Below, one piece after another: positions 34,501-49,500 of a stretch of 64,000 bases of DNA (positions are counted from its first letter, which is position 1; each line of letters opens with the position of its first letter). The notes below the pieces were generated by a model. It was not told where the DNA came from, did no database searches, and worked only from the letters and a program-made list of their open reading frames with translations. The translations under genes were made by a program, and so were the position numbers. The DNA is from Cheilinus undulatus (taxonomy: Eukaryota > Chordata > Actinopteri > Labriformes > Labridae). The DNA is taken from NCBI RefSeq assembly GCF_018320785.1, contig NC_054870.1, positions 6,679,933-6,743,932 on the forward strand. The letters run 5' to 3'.

Positions 34501-37500
34501 TCTACTGAGTCTTCACCAAGGTCTCCTCAAAACCAGATGTGCCCAGGAGGCATCCTGATCAGATGTGCGACACCTCCTCAACTGGCTCCTTTCCGTGTGA
34601 AGGACCAGCGGCTCTTCTCCTAGCCCCCCCCCCCCCCCCCCCCCATGTTCAATGTCTGAACTCCCCATCCTACCTCTAAGGCTGAGCCTAGCCACCCTCT
34701 AGCAAACTCATTTGGGCCAATCTCATTCTTTCAGTCATTACCCAGAGTTCATGACCATAGGTAAGGGCTGGGAGGTAGATCAACTGGTAAATGAAGAGCT
34801 TTGCCTTTTGGCTCAGCTCCCTCTTCACCAAAATGGCCCAGCACAATGCCTGCAGTACTAAATGGTGCATCAGTCAATCTCATGCTCCCTTTTACTGTCA
34901 CCCTCGAACAAGACCCAAGATACTTGAACTCCCTCACCTGAGGCAGAGACTCACTCCCCACCCAGAGGGAGCAATCCACTGTCTTCCAGCAGAGAACCAT
35001 AGCCTCGGACTTGGAGGTGCTGACTCTCATCCCGACCGCTCGCACTCAGCCGCAAACTGTCCAAATACCTGCTGGAGGTCCTCAGCTGAAGAACCCGTAA
35101 CAGAAACAGAACCAAATCATCATCATTCTGAGGCCCCTGAACTGGAAACCCTCCTCCCCCAGGCTTCACCTTGAGATCCTGTCCATGAAAATCACAAACA
35201 GAATCTGAGATTCTTGGCGGAGGCCAACACGCACCAGAAGCGTGTCCGACTTTGTGCTGAGAATGCTGATCTGATGACTTCCTGCAGCAGCCCAGGGACC
35301 CCATATTCCTGCAGTACCCCCCACATGACCCCTCGGGGCACACGATTGTAAGACTTTTCCAAGTCCGCAAAGCACATGTAGACTGGATGAGCAAACTCCC
35401 ATGTTTCCTCAAGAAGTCCTTCAATGGTAAAGAGCTGGTGGAGGATCTGGAGTCATGTTATGTTAAACATGACAACAGTAGCCATTCCTTCATGATCATA
35501 TTGATCCCTAATAACCAATCATCAATCACCAAGTGGGCATGTTGCTCTGTAAATGAGAAACTTTTTGATCATAAGGTCAGAATCAAATCACTATAAAAAT
35601 AAGTTCTTAGTGCTTCAACTTTATAAAATGCACAGAAGATTTTCCCCTGAGCTAATATTAATTCATTTAAAATTAATCTCATTTCATTTTAAATGTTGGC
35701 GTTTGAGGCGGTGACTGCCATGACTGCAGAGGTTAAACTGTGAGATAGAAGCAGCTGAACACTCCTGTTTTCTGTTTTCATCGTGTCCTGATCCTCATCT
35801 CTTTATGACTTTATTAGATTACAGAGAATTTGAGCATGCCTACATCTCCTCATGCTTTTAATCTGTGGAGCAGCTCAGACGTTTCATTCCTCCCAGCTCC
35901 AACTCTGATTTCCCCAACGAAAACTGCCAATGTGGAGGATCAAACAACGCTGAGGATTACAAATTAGATAAATCAGAGGAGAGCAGACCTCATGGTAAAA
36001 CCTACTGCTGACTTTAGCTTTAAAAAGGGGCAGAGGTAAACATGAAACAGGACCGACTTCAGCACATTCACACTGCTCTGCTTCAGTGTCTCTGATTTAG
36101 AATTCACTCAATATTACTGGGAAACAGACAAAATAAGGAATCCTACTGTCAAAACTGATATGATCTATAAACATCTGTGTAATGTCTGCACGGGGATCAG
36201 GTCTGAACAACCCTTTTCAAGTCCAGCCACGAATTCTTTCTTAGATTGAGGTCTAAGCTTTGACTCATCCACTCCAGAACATTCACCTTGTTGTCTTTAA
36301 ACCATTTCTGTGTAGCTTTCACTGTATGCTTCGTCTCATTGTCTTACTTGACAGTTAATCTTCTCCCAAGCCACAGTTCTCTTGCAGACTGAGTAAGATT
36401 GTCCTCTGGGATTTTCCTATATTTTTACCCTCTACCTTTACAAGCCTTCCAGGGCCGACTGCTGAGAAGCATCCCCAGAGCATGATGCTGCCACCGGGCT
36501 TCACAATGGGGATGGTGTGTTTGTGGTGATGTGCAGTGTTTAGCATTTGGTCTGATGGCTAAAATGCTCCATTTTGGTCTCATCAGACTAAAGAACTGTC
36601 TTCCACTTGACCATTAAGCCTCCCAATGGCCAGATTGAATCACAGCTGTTGTCTGCAGAGTCTCTCCCATCTCAGCTGCTAAGGCTTGGAACTCCTTTAA
36701 AGTAGTCATGGGTGTCTTGGTGGCCTCTCTCACTAGTCTCCTTCTTGCACACTCACTCAGTTTGTGAGGACGGCCTGATCTAGGCAGATTTGCACATGTG
36801 ACATATTCCTTCCATTTCTTGATGATGAATTTAACTGATCTCCGGGGGATGTTCAGAGCCTTTGAAATGTTTTTGTATTCATCCCCTGACTTATACTTTT
36901 CAATAACCTTTTCTCTGAGTTGCTTGGAGTGTTCCTTTGTCTTCATTGTGTAATGGTAGCCAGGAATACTGATTAACCAGTGACTGGACCAGGCACATTA
37001 CATTACTGTGTAAAAATCTGTTTTCACTTTGACATTAAAGAGGGTTTTATGTCATTTTTTGTTAAAAAAAAAATTACATCGACCGTTACTGATTTATAAA
37101 ATCAATAAAAGGGTTAAACATTCAAGGGGGTCAATACTTTAATAGGTACTCTATTTGTGGTCTTGGAGAAAAGTATGCATGGCGGTGGTAAAAGCAGGCT
37201 GTGATGTAGTGATGTATGGACAGCCCATCATTAGTGTGAGCTTTGGCCTGTTTTACAGTGTGGACACTAAATGATCTGTGCAATAACCAACAGCCAAGAG
37301 TTTTATCATCTGACTTGGAGCAAAGAGAACAAGCTAAATGAAAGCATCCTAAAGAAAGTCCTTTCACCTCCTGTGGGTTTTTCTTTCTTGTTCTGAGGAA
37401 ACAGCAGAAGAAAAACTTTAATAGTTGATGTTGTCCTTCATCATTTTGGACTGTAAAGAAGCAAATAGATGACATTCCCGTTTGATCCTCCCATCTCTGG

Positions 37501-40500
37501 TAGTCCAGATGTTTGAGGCCCATTTTTGGTGGTCCAGGCCAGGGTTTTGGCCGTGCTGTGACCTCCTCCTCCTCTCGGCCATCACAATGAGCACTAATTC
37601 CTCTGTTGATGGATATATATAGGAATCACATGTAGGTTGTGTGTTTTAAATGCTGGCTGTGTATGGACCCAAGCTTGCCCTCATATAATCCAATCCTTTT
37701 AAAGTAGTTCATACAAGCAATTATGGCCATGTGGGATAATGTCCCACTTAATCTTGAAGGGGGAGGGAGGGAGGATGATTATTCCCCCGCGTTTATTTCT
37801 GAAGCTGAAATGTTTTCTCCTTCGCTCTGAGTAGGATCAGCTCGTTACTCTGCTCATCTTTTCATGATTAGTGAATTAACTTCTTATCCCGCTCCACTTT
37901 TCGTCCAGTCAGCGAGCCACTAATGGACAGATTCCTCAACCATTGCTGCTCGCCGGTCCTTTCAAAGTCTAACCGGCTTCCATCAGCCTTATTATCACGT
38001 AGATATTTTGCCGTTCTTGGCCTTGATGCTTAACCCTCGCTGAGATTACCCTGTGAGCGTCCTGAATGGAGGCGACTTATTGTTAATGCAGATTGCTGAG
38101 TGGTTTGTGGGAGGGCAGCAGGGTGCTAAGTGCCGGTGTTTAGCCTCTCGACCTAAAGCTGAATCTCTCTCCGTACTTGTTTGTTTTGTTTGGAAATTGC
38201 TTCTTAGTGTCTGTGCCTAAGAGTTTTATGGTAAAGCTCCTATGATACAGTTTCTATCAAGCCCTTTAATCACCCACTCCTGCATGCAGACCGGGTCAAA
38301 GGTCGCTGGTAAAAGGCACTAATGCATGCGGCTAAGAGCAAATATTCCACGGCGGACACTAATGTCGTCTTTGAGTTGACCTGAATGAGCCGACCCTCAG
38401 AGAGCTGGCCACATATCAGACTTTATGTCTTTGCTTTGGACTTTAAAATCTGGTTTGAATTCATGCTGCTTTTTCTAAACATCTGCACTGCAGATCAGGA
38501 TACTGGAGCTGGGCAGGATTCATGGTTATTGATTAGTTTTTGGCAGGAAATTACTCTCAAAGATGATGCTTTACGTTAGCATGAGGGGTTATTATTTTTT
38601 CAGATTTCCTCGAGTGTTATTTCATACACAGCAAGCCACAGCATTTATTACTAACTCTTATCCTTAAAAAAATCAAAACAAATGTGTAACAAAATCAGGT
38701 GTGCTAAAAGGAAATTGCCTTTCTTAACAAAAATGGTCAGTCTTTCTCTTACGTTGACTGTCCTTTAGTTCCACCAACTCTTACAAAAGTTGCCAACTAT
38801 GATGTACTATTTGGCAAAAATTGGATAAAACATTCCATTCTTGTCTTTGAAAGATGTCATCCTTCAAAGCCTATAAAACATTCCATCCTTGTCTTTGAAA
38901 GATTATTTCATATTTCAAAGCTTATTAAAAATTCCATTGCCTTAAAAAGATTGATTTCATCTTTTCAACCCTACACAACACTCCATCCTTGCCTTTTGAA
39001 AGTTGAAGTCATCTTTTATTAGCGGATTAAACATTCCATCCTTATAAAATTGATGTCATCCTTAAAAGTCTACAAAGCATTCCATCCTTGCCTTTGAAAG
39101 GTGTCATCATTGAAAGAATGTAAAACATTCTAATTCTTGCCTTTGAAAGATGTCATCCTTCAAAGCCTATAAAACATTCCATCCTTGTCTTTTAAAGATA
39201 ATTTTATAATTCAGAGCTTATAAAACATTCCATCCTGGCCTTTAAAGTTATGTCACCTTTCAAAGCTTATTAACATCCCATACTTGCTTTAAAAAGATTG
39301 ATTTCATCCTTTCAACCTATACAACACTCAATCCTTGCCCTTTGAAAGTTGATCCCATCCTTTATTAGTGGATAGAACATTCCATCCTTACAAAAGTTGA
39401 TTTCATAATTTAAAGGCCCAAAAAACATTCCATCTTTGACTTTAAAGATCATTTCATCCTTTGAAGCTTATAAAAAATCTATTCCTGACTTTGACATTAA
39501 TGTTCTTCAAAGCCTTAAACATTCCATTCTTGAAACATAATTTCATCCTTTTAACCCTTTAAAAAATTCCATCTTTGCCTTAAAAGATCATGTCATCTTT
39601 CAAAGCTTATAAAACATTCAATCCTTGTCTTCTAAGGAAGATGTCATCCTTTCAATCCTATACAACACTCCATCCTTGCCTTTTGAAAGTTGATGTTGTC
39701 CTTTAAGGTCTAGTAAACATTCTACCCTGGCCTTCAAAGATCATGTCCTCTTTCAGAGTTTTTGACATTCAATCCTTGCTTTTTAAGATGATGCCATCCT
39801 GCAGACGAATTCAACCCTGCCCCCCAAAATTGACCACTCCAAAATTGGCCCTTTGTCTGAAATCTGTTTCTGCTGTTTTATTAACCTGATTCAAATGTGT
39901 GTTAATTTCTCCTGCAGGTATTTCTGCCTGGATCACCGTCAATTTTCTAACTGGTGAGTACGCGACACATCACTGATGTATGCTCTGATCATGTCACACT
40001 GCATGCCTAGCTCTTTAAGTCTCAAGGGACATACTGTACTGTCAGAAATATGACGCATGTTTGGTCCAAAAGATTGAGGCTAAATTAAGGCGTGGATGTG
40101 CTGAGTTAGTTGTCTAAGGGCACTTTCAGTGTGAAGGAGCATTGGCGCAACCCTGGTCATAAGGGGTGGCTGTGGCAAGTATGCATGGCCAAGGGTACCG
40201 TCCAGGTGGGACGTAAGGTTGCCATGAGCCCTTTTGTCATGCTGTGGATGTACCAGAGGCCTGAAAAAGGCTGGTGGTGTCCAGGCATATCAACAGGGGT
40301 AAAAGGGCCAGAACAAAGAAATGGAGTGAAGCTTGACCTTGACTGCCAAGTGACTGGTGTGTGTCGTTGTGCGTCAACATGTTAAAAATATTATAACCTG
40401 TGATGAAGTGTATTAGGCTGGTGTTTTTCATGTTTTGAACCAGCATTGTAGTGTTTTGGACCACTGTTGTTCTGTTCTGAGCCAGCATAGTAATGCTTTA

Positions 40501-43500
40501 AACCAGTGATGCTCTGTTTTTAACTTGCATTGTAATGTTTGAACCAGTGCTGTTGTGTTCTGAACCAACACTGCAATCTTTTTAACCAATTCTGTTTCAG
40601 TTGTAGTTTAGTGTTTTGAGCCAGTGTTGTAGTGTTTTTAGCCAGCAGTGTAGTATTTTGAGCCAGTCTTGTAGTGTTTTGACCAGCGTTGTAGTGTTTT
40701 GAGCCAGCAGCATAGTAATGTGAGCCAGCGTTTTAGTGTTTTGAGCCAGCATTGTGGTATCCTGAGCCAGCCTTGTAGTGTTTTGAGCCGATGTTGTAGT
40801 GTTTTTAGCCAGCATTGTAGTTTTTTGAGCCATTGTTACAGTGTTTTGAGCCAGCAGCGTAGTATTTTGAGCCAGTGTTGTAGTGTTTTTAGCCAGCAGC
40901 ATAGTGTTTTGAGCCAGCGTTGTAGTTTTTTGAGCCAGCATTGTAGTGTTTTGAGCCAGTGTTGTAGTGTTTTGAGCCAGCGTTGTAGTGTTTTGGGCCA
41001 ATGTTGTAATGTTTTGAGCCAGGGTTGTAGTGTTTTGAGCCAGGGTTGTAGTGTTTTGAGCCTGTGTTGCAGTGTTTTGAGCCAGCGTTGTAGTGTTTTG
41101 AGACAGTCTTGTAGTGTTTTGAGCCAGGGTTGTAGTGTTTTGAGCCAGGGTTGTAGTGTTTTGAGCCAGGGTTGCAGTGTTTTGAGCCAGGGTTGTAGTG
41201 TTTTGAGCCTGTGTTGCAGTGTTTTGAGCCAGCGTTGTAGTGTTTTGAGACAGTCTTGTAGTGTTTTGAGCCAGGGTTGTAGTGTTTTGAGCCAGCGTTG
41301 TAGTGTTTTGAGACAGTCTTGTAGTGTTTTGAGCCAGGGTTGCAGTGTTTTGAGCCAGCGTTGTAGTGTTTTGAGCCAGTCTTGTAGTGTTTTGAGCCAG
41401 GGTTGTAGTGTTTTGAGCCAGCATTGTAGTGTTTTGAGCCAGCGTAGTAATGTTTCGAGCCAGTGTTGTAGTGTTTTGAGTCAGTGTTGTAGTGTTTTGA
41501 GCCAGCGTTGTAGTGTTTTGAGCCAGTGATGTAGTGTTCGAACAAGCAATGTACCCTTTTTGAGCCAGTGTGTTAAGTGTTTTTTTCTAGTGTTGTAGTG
41601 TTTTGAACCTAATGTTGTTGTCAGAGTAATTTTATTCCTTTGTGGGTTTTTTTCTAAAAATCAGATTAATGTGGATGAGAAATGATGATTACCTGTTATT
41701 GGATTATACCACAGCTCGCTGTTTTGATCTAATCGGTTTGGTTTTTGTCTTGTCCACCCTCCCCCGTCCTCTCTCTTTCTCCCTGTCTTTTCCTCTACAG
41801 GTGATCTTCATGGTGCTGACTCACCCACGGTGGGGATGCTGGATCTGGGAGGCGGCTCGACTCAGATCACCTTCAGCCCTCAGGATGAGGTGAGGGGGGA
41901 TTGACAAAGACAGAGCTGGGAGAGGGAGTGGGGAGTTTATAAAAGGATTGGTGGAGAGAGGAAGACTCTCTGCCTCTCTGGTGGTCATAACGAAGGCGAA
42001 TCTGTCAAACTACCAGGATGGCCCCATCTTAGAGGCTTTAATCTGTAAATGCCCCGCTAATCCCAAATAAACACCCTCACATCAGGAGGGGGCAGAAAGG
42101 GAGAAAAGGAGGGGGGTTTATGTAGGTCAGGCTGTGTACATGAAGGATTGAAGAGCAGTTCAACACGTCATCACAACGCTGCAAAGATTCTCTTCTTTTC
42201 CTGCTTTTTCTTCCTTCTTTCTGCTGCTACGTCTTCATTTATTTTCTGACTTTTCTCTCCTTTCTGTTGTCAGTTCTTATGCCTCCTTCCCATCTTTCCT
42301 CGATTCCTCCTCTGTGACTCAGATCCTCTGCATCCTTTAACAATTCGAGTGAGGGGTTTAAACTGGGATGGGAGGGATGTAGAGGAGGTTGTAGATTAAA
42401 GGCTGACGTCTTTAGACTTACTGACTCTTATTCCTCAAAGTCAACACTTAAGATTCACTTACTCAGGAGAGACAGCAGCTTCACAGTGAGCAGCTCTAAA
42501 TAAAACCAGCTCTCCATAACTAAGTCCAGTAGAGCCAGGTGAAACCCAGATAACCCAGTAGGTCATGTGACTGATAACTGACAACATGCATTATTTATGG
42601 AGAACAGAGTGTACTAAATGTGTAGGACAGCTGTAAACTAAAGACAATCTTGATCAACTTAAATTACATCTAAATGCGGATGAATAAATCAGTAGTAAAA
42701 GGTTGAATTGAAACATTTCCCATCATCTCCAAATCAACCTAATCAGAGATAGAGTCCTCATTGAACACTCATGGTAGTCTAAATGAATTTAATCATTAAT
42801 GTAACAAGCTTTTTTAGCGTAAGAATTATTTTGACCTCATTATGTTGGCTTGAAAGAAGAGTTGCTATTTTGAAAGGATCTCTATTAGGGAAGCACAGTA
42901 TTATTGGCATAACATTGGTATTGGCAGATATAAGCTAGAAAGGTTCATTTATCATATCCCATGTATGAAAATTTCTGCCCATATGTATCTGCTGTACATA
43001 TACACATATATCAGTGTACTTTAAAGGATGACAAAGCCTATTAAGGTCTTCAAAGATAACATCAGGGGATGGAATGTTGGTGAAGCCAGGGATGGTGGGG
43101 GCCTGTATTTACTAAATTGTAGGTAATTGTAAGCATTTTTTGTAAAAGTGGGTGGAACTGGCAAGGTATGATGGCCTTGCCAGATCCACGCAATTTTCCA
43201 GAAGTTACCAACAAAGGATAGTCAACAAAAGTATGGAAAGTTTTATGAAATTTCTAATGTTTCATAAGCTCTGATTACATCGCCCTAAAGGCAGGGATGG
43301 AATATTTTATAAGCTCTGATGATGTCATCTGCAAAGGCAGGGGACAGTGTTTTATGAACTCTGATGACATCATCTTTAAAGACAAGGATGAAATGTTTCA
43401 TGAACTTTGAAGACGTAAACTTTAAAAGCAGGGATGGAATGTTTCATAAACTTTGATGACATCATCTTAAAAGCCAAGGATGGAATGTTTCATTTACTTT

Positions 43501-46500
43501 GAAGACATCATCTTTAAAGGCAGGAATGGAATGTTTTGTAAGCGTAAAAAGATGACATTATCTTTCTAAAGCCTGTCAAAGGTTTAAAAGGATGATATCA
43601 CCAAAGGCAGAGGATGGAATGTAAGTGAAGCTCTGTATGTTGGGTCCCTTTTTCCTCCTTTTTGCCAAAAAATAGGCCATAGTTGGCACCCTTCGCTCCT
43701 CACCAGTTCCAACCACTTTTCCGAAAGTTGCCAACTAAGGACAGCTTTTTACCCTCATGTTGTTACAAAGATGCTGGTAAAGGGCACGCTGGTATACTAT
43801 TTAGCTAATAAATCTACTGATGTGAGTGGACAGCAGGCCTGTAGCCAGCCTAAAGGGACGGGTCTTTATTTTTTACTCTACATTGTGTCATATATGAGAA
43901 GAAGAATCTCAAATGTACGGAGGAACAACACGATTGACATGATAACAGTATTATCAGCTGCACATATCAATAGTATAAATCATTTATCAGCCTTAAACAT
44001 CAGCAAAATTTCCAACCGTACCATCAGGTATAGGTGGTTTCCTAGACCGCTAAACACTTTAGGGCCCCCATTGTGAGCCCCAAACATTTTGAATGAAGCC
44101 TTAAACATAAAACAACTACCAGAATGTCAACTACCATGATCCTCTCTCAGTTTTGATAGGCTCAGCCTCTTTTTGATGGGAGCACCACTTCAATTCAAAC
44201 TAAATCCTGCATATTCCAGCTCACTTATGTCCAGTTGTCATTTTGTCCACTGGGTCGATGTTGCGTTCCTCCCTAGTTCCAAACACTTCTTTGAAAATTG
44301 TCAACTATGGCCTACTATGTGGCAAAAATCGAGGGCAAAAGCCCCCAATATTTCCAGCTTCATCAAAATTCTGTTCTCTACTTTTGGCAATGTCATCCTT
44401 TAAAGCTTTTTAAACATTCCATCCTCTGCTTTTGGTGCTTTCACCATTTTAAAGCCTGTAAAACATTCTGTCCTTGCTCTGAAACAAGCAAGACAACTAA
44501 TAACCAATTTAGACAGTTCTAAAAAAAAAAAAACAAATAGACATGAACTATTCTGACCAAAATGTTTTTTAAATGTATTTTTAGTGACTTCCCATATAAT
44601 CCCATTTTTAACCTTCTTTAAACGAAGTTCAGCATTGGAGATTCTCAGTCCTATTCCCTGTGTTGTTTTATGGGTGTCCAGACATTATCAATGCCACTGA
44701 CTTTCTCATGTCTTTAGTAGCAGTAATAAGGGAGTTTCCTCCTAACAGCTAATGGAGTTAGTTGACTTTGCTAATGTTGACATATCTCTGTTTGTCTGAA
44801 CAGAAAACCATTCAGACCTCACCCTTCGACTTCATCAGGTCCTTCCAGATGTTCAACGTCACGCATACGGTCTACACTCACAGGTATGTACACTGTTCAT
44901 CAGCTTTTGTACGTTCCAGTCTTTTTAAATTGATCCCAGTACTGATTTCTGTTGATATCCTGATAACCCATTTGTTTTCTTTCTGCAGCTACCTGGGTCT
45001 GGGTCTGATGTCAGCTCGACTCGCCGTCTTAGGAGGAGTTGAAGCCTCCCCGTGTACGTTTTTCTCTTTGCTTTCATCTCTGCCTTTTACATCCCCCTCC
45101 CTCCATCAAGCTCGTCCTCTGAGATAAATAAGCCATTATCTAATCTTTTAATAACACACAGCAAGATTAATTCCTTGCCTGCCAGCTGTTGCTGTGATTT
45201 AGCTGCTGTAAGAAGCTGCAGCACAGATACATCCTGCTGCCTGCCTCAATGTCTGTGCATCCATCTCTTGTCCTACCCACCCGTCTGTCCATCCATCTCA
45301 TTGCCCGTGCTGCTGCCTGCCTAACTGTCAATCCGTCCATTCATCTAACTGCCAGTCAGTCTTAATGTACAAACATTGGACAGAGTTTTAGAATATATAT
45401 AGTTCAGTCAGTGGAAGGCCCCAAGGCTGGTTGCACTCGACCCCAAAGTCTAGTTTCATTTGTTCAGTGAATGCAAGCATACCTTACTGAAGCACTGTCA
45501 GAATTTACTTGAAGAGGTGGTATGGGCTAGATTCATGAGGACTTGACACAGTATGCAAGGATATGTTTGAGTTTTAATGCTAGATTTCGGTTATCATTGA
45601 AATATTGATAATATTAATTCTTGTTATTATTATAGTATCATCATAATATGACTAATTAAAACAAGTAACAGAAATTAATAATTGAAGGGGCACCGCCATG
45701 AAAAGAGAGAACAACACCAAAGAAGGAGCAGTATTTCTATTTAAGTAAAATTATTTTTTAAAAATTTGAAAAAATAAATAGCATTTGAAAAAATAGAAGG
45801 TGGGAAATCATACACTGACCCTCTCAACCAGCGAATTAGTATTTGTGCACAATAATCACAGACAACTTCTCTTTAAACCTAGAATAGAAGAGAAAGACAG
45901 AAAGAAGATGGCTGAGTAGAACAAAGAAGACAATATGGCTAAATTACATGTGGCTATACTGTGGTTTTAAAGATGGAGATTGAAACTTTAGCTCTCAGCT
46001 ACAACCGAAGGCACTGTACTGGACATAAATGGACACAGCAAAGTAAATCACATATGCAGAAGCCGAAGCAACAAGAAAGCAAATGCAGCTTTCAATCAAG
46101 GCCTCTTACTTGTGATCACAGTGTGTGATTAGTCTGATGTCCAACAGATCAACAAGTGAGCAGAGGTCAGTCCATTAATGTTCCTTCTACTATTCCAGCA
46201 AGGTAAAAGTGTTGTGGTGGGAGCGCAGATGGTCAAATGGTTTAAGGCGCTACCCATGTATGCAGGCGGCCTGGGGTCGAATCCGGCCTGCAGCCTGTCT
46301 ACTGCATTCCCTCCCCACTCTCTTCCCTGTTTCAGTCTATCCACTGTCTCCCCCTATCTAATGAAGGCATGAAAAGGCCCAAAAAAATCTTTAAAAAAAA
46401 TCTTTAAAAAAAGTGTTGTGGCGTCAAGAATCAGCTTTAGGATGAGAGCAGGGCTTGTATCGTCTTTCTGAGGCGGGAAATGAGTTGTGTGTCCTTCTTC

Positions 46501-49500
46501 GGATACCTTTGGGCTTTCTGCAGTACTCCTGTCCACATGACATTGAAGGAAGGAAAGAACTCGTACACAACGGCGGATTACTCACTATGCTAAACTTGAG
46601 CTAAAACAGAGAACACAATGATGGCGGTAGAGTGGCCTTAAGCGGGGGTCACAGTGGGTTTTATTACCTGTGGACCCTGTGCAGAGTCTCCTCTCTGAGA
46701 GGAGAGGGACATGCTGCAAAGCATACTGGGAAGATGATTCCGTCAATCTTTATGACTCTTTGTTTGAATAGTTTCCTCCAAAACTACTAATACAGCCCTC
46801 TGCAAGTCTACTAGCCCTGAGTCTTGTTGTCCATATGGCTGATTCCCAACATATGTGACCAAGAAGAGTTGTAGTCAACTCTCAAAAATGAATTATTATT
46901 CTCATTAATCTACACTCAGTAACCCATCATAACAAAGGGAACACAGAATTTTTGATTTAAAAAAAAGTATTAAAAATCAAACAGGTATTCAGACCCATTA
47001 CAACAGCAATGTAAGTTTAGCCCACGTTCCTCCTATTTCTCTAAATCTTTGCTGAGATGTTTCTACACCTTAATTGGAGTCCACCTGTAGTAAATTAGAT
47101 TGATTTGACATGATTTGGAAAAGCACAACTCTCTATAGAAGGCCTCACATCTGACAATGCATATCAGGGCAAAAACCAAGCCATGAGGTCAAAGAAACTG
47201 CTTGCAGAGCTCAGAGACAGGATTGTTGACAGGCACAGATCTGGGGAAGGCTGAAGCAATCCAGGGAGACAGAGTCCTCATTTCAAAACAAGAAGTAAAC
47301 AGATAAGCAGTGCTGGTCTTTACATATCATATTATGTTGTTTTGGTTTAGAGCCCCCCTGGTGGAAGAATTTCTCAAAAAAAAAAAAAAAAAAAAAAAAG
47401 TTTAAATTAGGTAACAAAAATATGTCACATGTAGAATTTTATTAACTTGTGCTAAAATGTGAAGCTCTGGACTCTAACTGATTAATAGGACTGCTAAATC
47501 CATATGCAGAGGTTTGTATCGGAATAAAGGACTCTGAGGTGTCGGTCTTTAAATATGATCTGTTTTTGTGTCTCTGAGCAGTAGGGGGCAGCACAGAGCT
47601 GGTCAGCCCATGCCTTGCTCCAGAGTACTCGGGCAGTTGGGAGCACGCTGACATTGTGTACACTGTGAAGGGACAGAAAGCAGGTAAGGTCAATGCAGTG
47701 ATTTGATTTGTTGTTGTATTACCCATCATGCATCAGGAGTGACCTCGTGGCTATGTGTTTTTGTTTCAGGGGAGCCTGTTTACAAGGCGTGTCTAAACAA
47801 AGTTGAGAAGGTTTTATACAAGAAGGTGATGAAGGCATATGAGAAGGCTGACATGGACTTCTACGCCTTCTCCTACTACTACGACCGGGCCGTTGACCTG
47901 GGCATCATCGGTAGGACACTGATGCTACATCATTTAGTCCTAATGCTTTAACAGATCTGATTGTTTGCCATGGTTAGGGACAGAGATCAGTAATATTATT
48001 AATACTCGTTATTGATCTTGAGTCCTTATCGATACCACTGTCTGTTGCTGGGTGACAGGGCAAAATAACTTCACATGTTTAACAGGTTTGTAAATCCAAA
48101 AGAGCTTATTTTTTCATCAGATTCATCAGTCAGTCATCAGTCTGAGGTCACATCCTGTCCTTTTCAGCAGAATATTTAATATAGACCTCCAGGATGTGTA
48201 AGGCTTGATGCTTCTCTGTCTGCATGGACTCAAACATTCAAACATTGTGAATAATCTGCTTTGTATGTGCAGAAGAGAAGAAGGGAGGAACCATTCGAGT
48301 TTCTGATTACATCAACTCAGCCAAAAGAGGTGAGAGGGAGCCATCTGGCTGTCAGCACTGTTAACTGCACATCAGTATCATTGTGGATCAGGGTCATCAT
48401 GTAGACTGGACTTCACAGTTATCAGCTCAGTATTAATGTCTCTGCACTCTTCTTTAGTTTTTATTCATTAAGACACTAATAAGGTGAAAATCATTAAACA
48501 TTCATGCTACATGAGAGACTGTATAACAACATTATTGAGAGTTTTCCCTCTGCTTTTCTTTATAATGTGTGTGCAGGCTGGGATGTGTGGTTTATTAGTG
48601 TATAGTTCAATTAATAAACCACTAATAATCTTGGTTTAAATGAACAGAAGGGTTATGGTTACTTAAAATAAGCCAGAATTCTGACTTTGATCTCATGATT
48701 CTGATTCTGATCTCAGACTTCTAAATTTAATCTTGGAAATCTTACTTTAAACTCAGATTTTTGACTTTGATCTTCGTTTTCTGACTTTGATCTTAGAATT
48801 CTGACTTTGAGTTCAGAATTCCTACTTTTATCTCATAATTCTGACTTTGATCTCAAAATTCAGACTTTGATATTAGAATTCTGGTTTTTATCTCAAGCAT
48901 CTGACTTCAGCCCAAAATTTTATTTCAGTCTTAAAAATTCTGGCTTGACTCAGAATTTCTTCCCTTAATTTGAAAAAAAAGGATATCAAAACATGTTATT
49001 CAGTGGACCCATCTTTTTTGATATACATGATAAAGACTTCGTTGTGGGAACATGTGTTTTAAAAGACAGAACTGAGGACTGATGGTTCACTTTGTGAAAC
49101 AGGTAGACAGGTAGATCTGAAGCTATCTCTGAATATTGTTTGTCAGATGGTTCACTATTCCTTCAGGAGTCAGAGAGAATACAGCTCCTTTTCTATTTTT
49201 AGGATTTCATTTATTCACAAGTTACATTTAACAACCAGGTTTTAGGGATTTGCACAGTTAGCTAGAAAAAATGGCTAAATTTCGATACCAAATTAGCTGG
49301 CATGAGTGGGTTTAATTATTTATCTAGATTTTTTTAATACTGGCCTTAAATCCTGGTAAAATTGTCTTTGAAAACTGTAGCAAAGCCTCCCACCACCAGT
49401 AGGTGCTATAGCTTCAGTTAATGGCCCCTGCCTTCCTACCAGAGTTCTCATCCAGCTCTCTGCTGGATGTAAATTCGAGAAACTTCTTGGCATGGGGTGT

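Noticed and set aside
36355-36946. A working Tc1 transposase gene
   Set aside because: The N-terminal and DDE-domain parts lie in separate frames with stops between. It is a dead copy.
40597-41545. Long open frames of 218-276 codons on both strands
   Set aside because: They arise from a 21-bp tandem repeat lying wholly within entpd6 intron 5. All three readings are low-complexity heptads with no start context or splice support.
43771-44076. 101-codon frame beginning [15 protein letters not shown]
   Set aside because: It starts inside the 46-bp family's flanking sequence in entpd6 intron 6 and has no known domain. Treated as chance.
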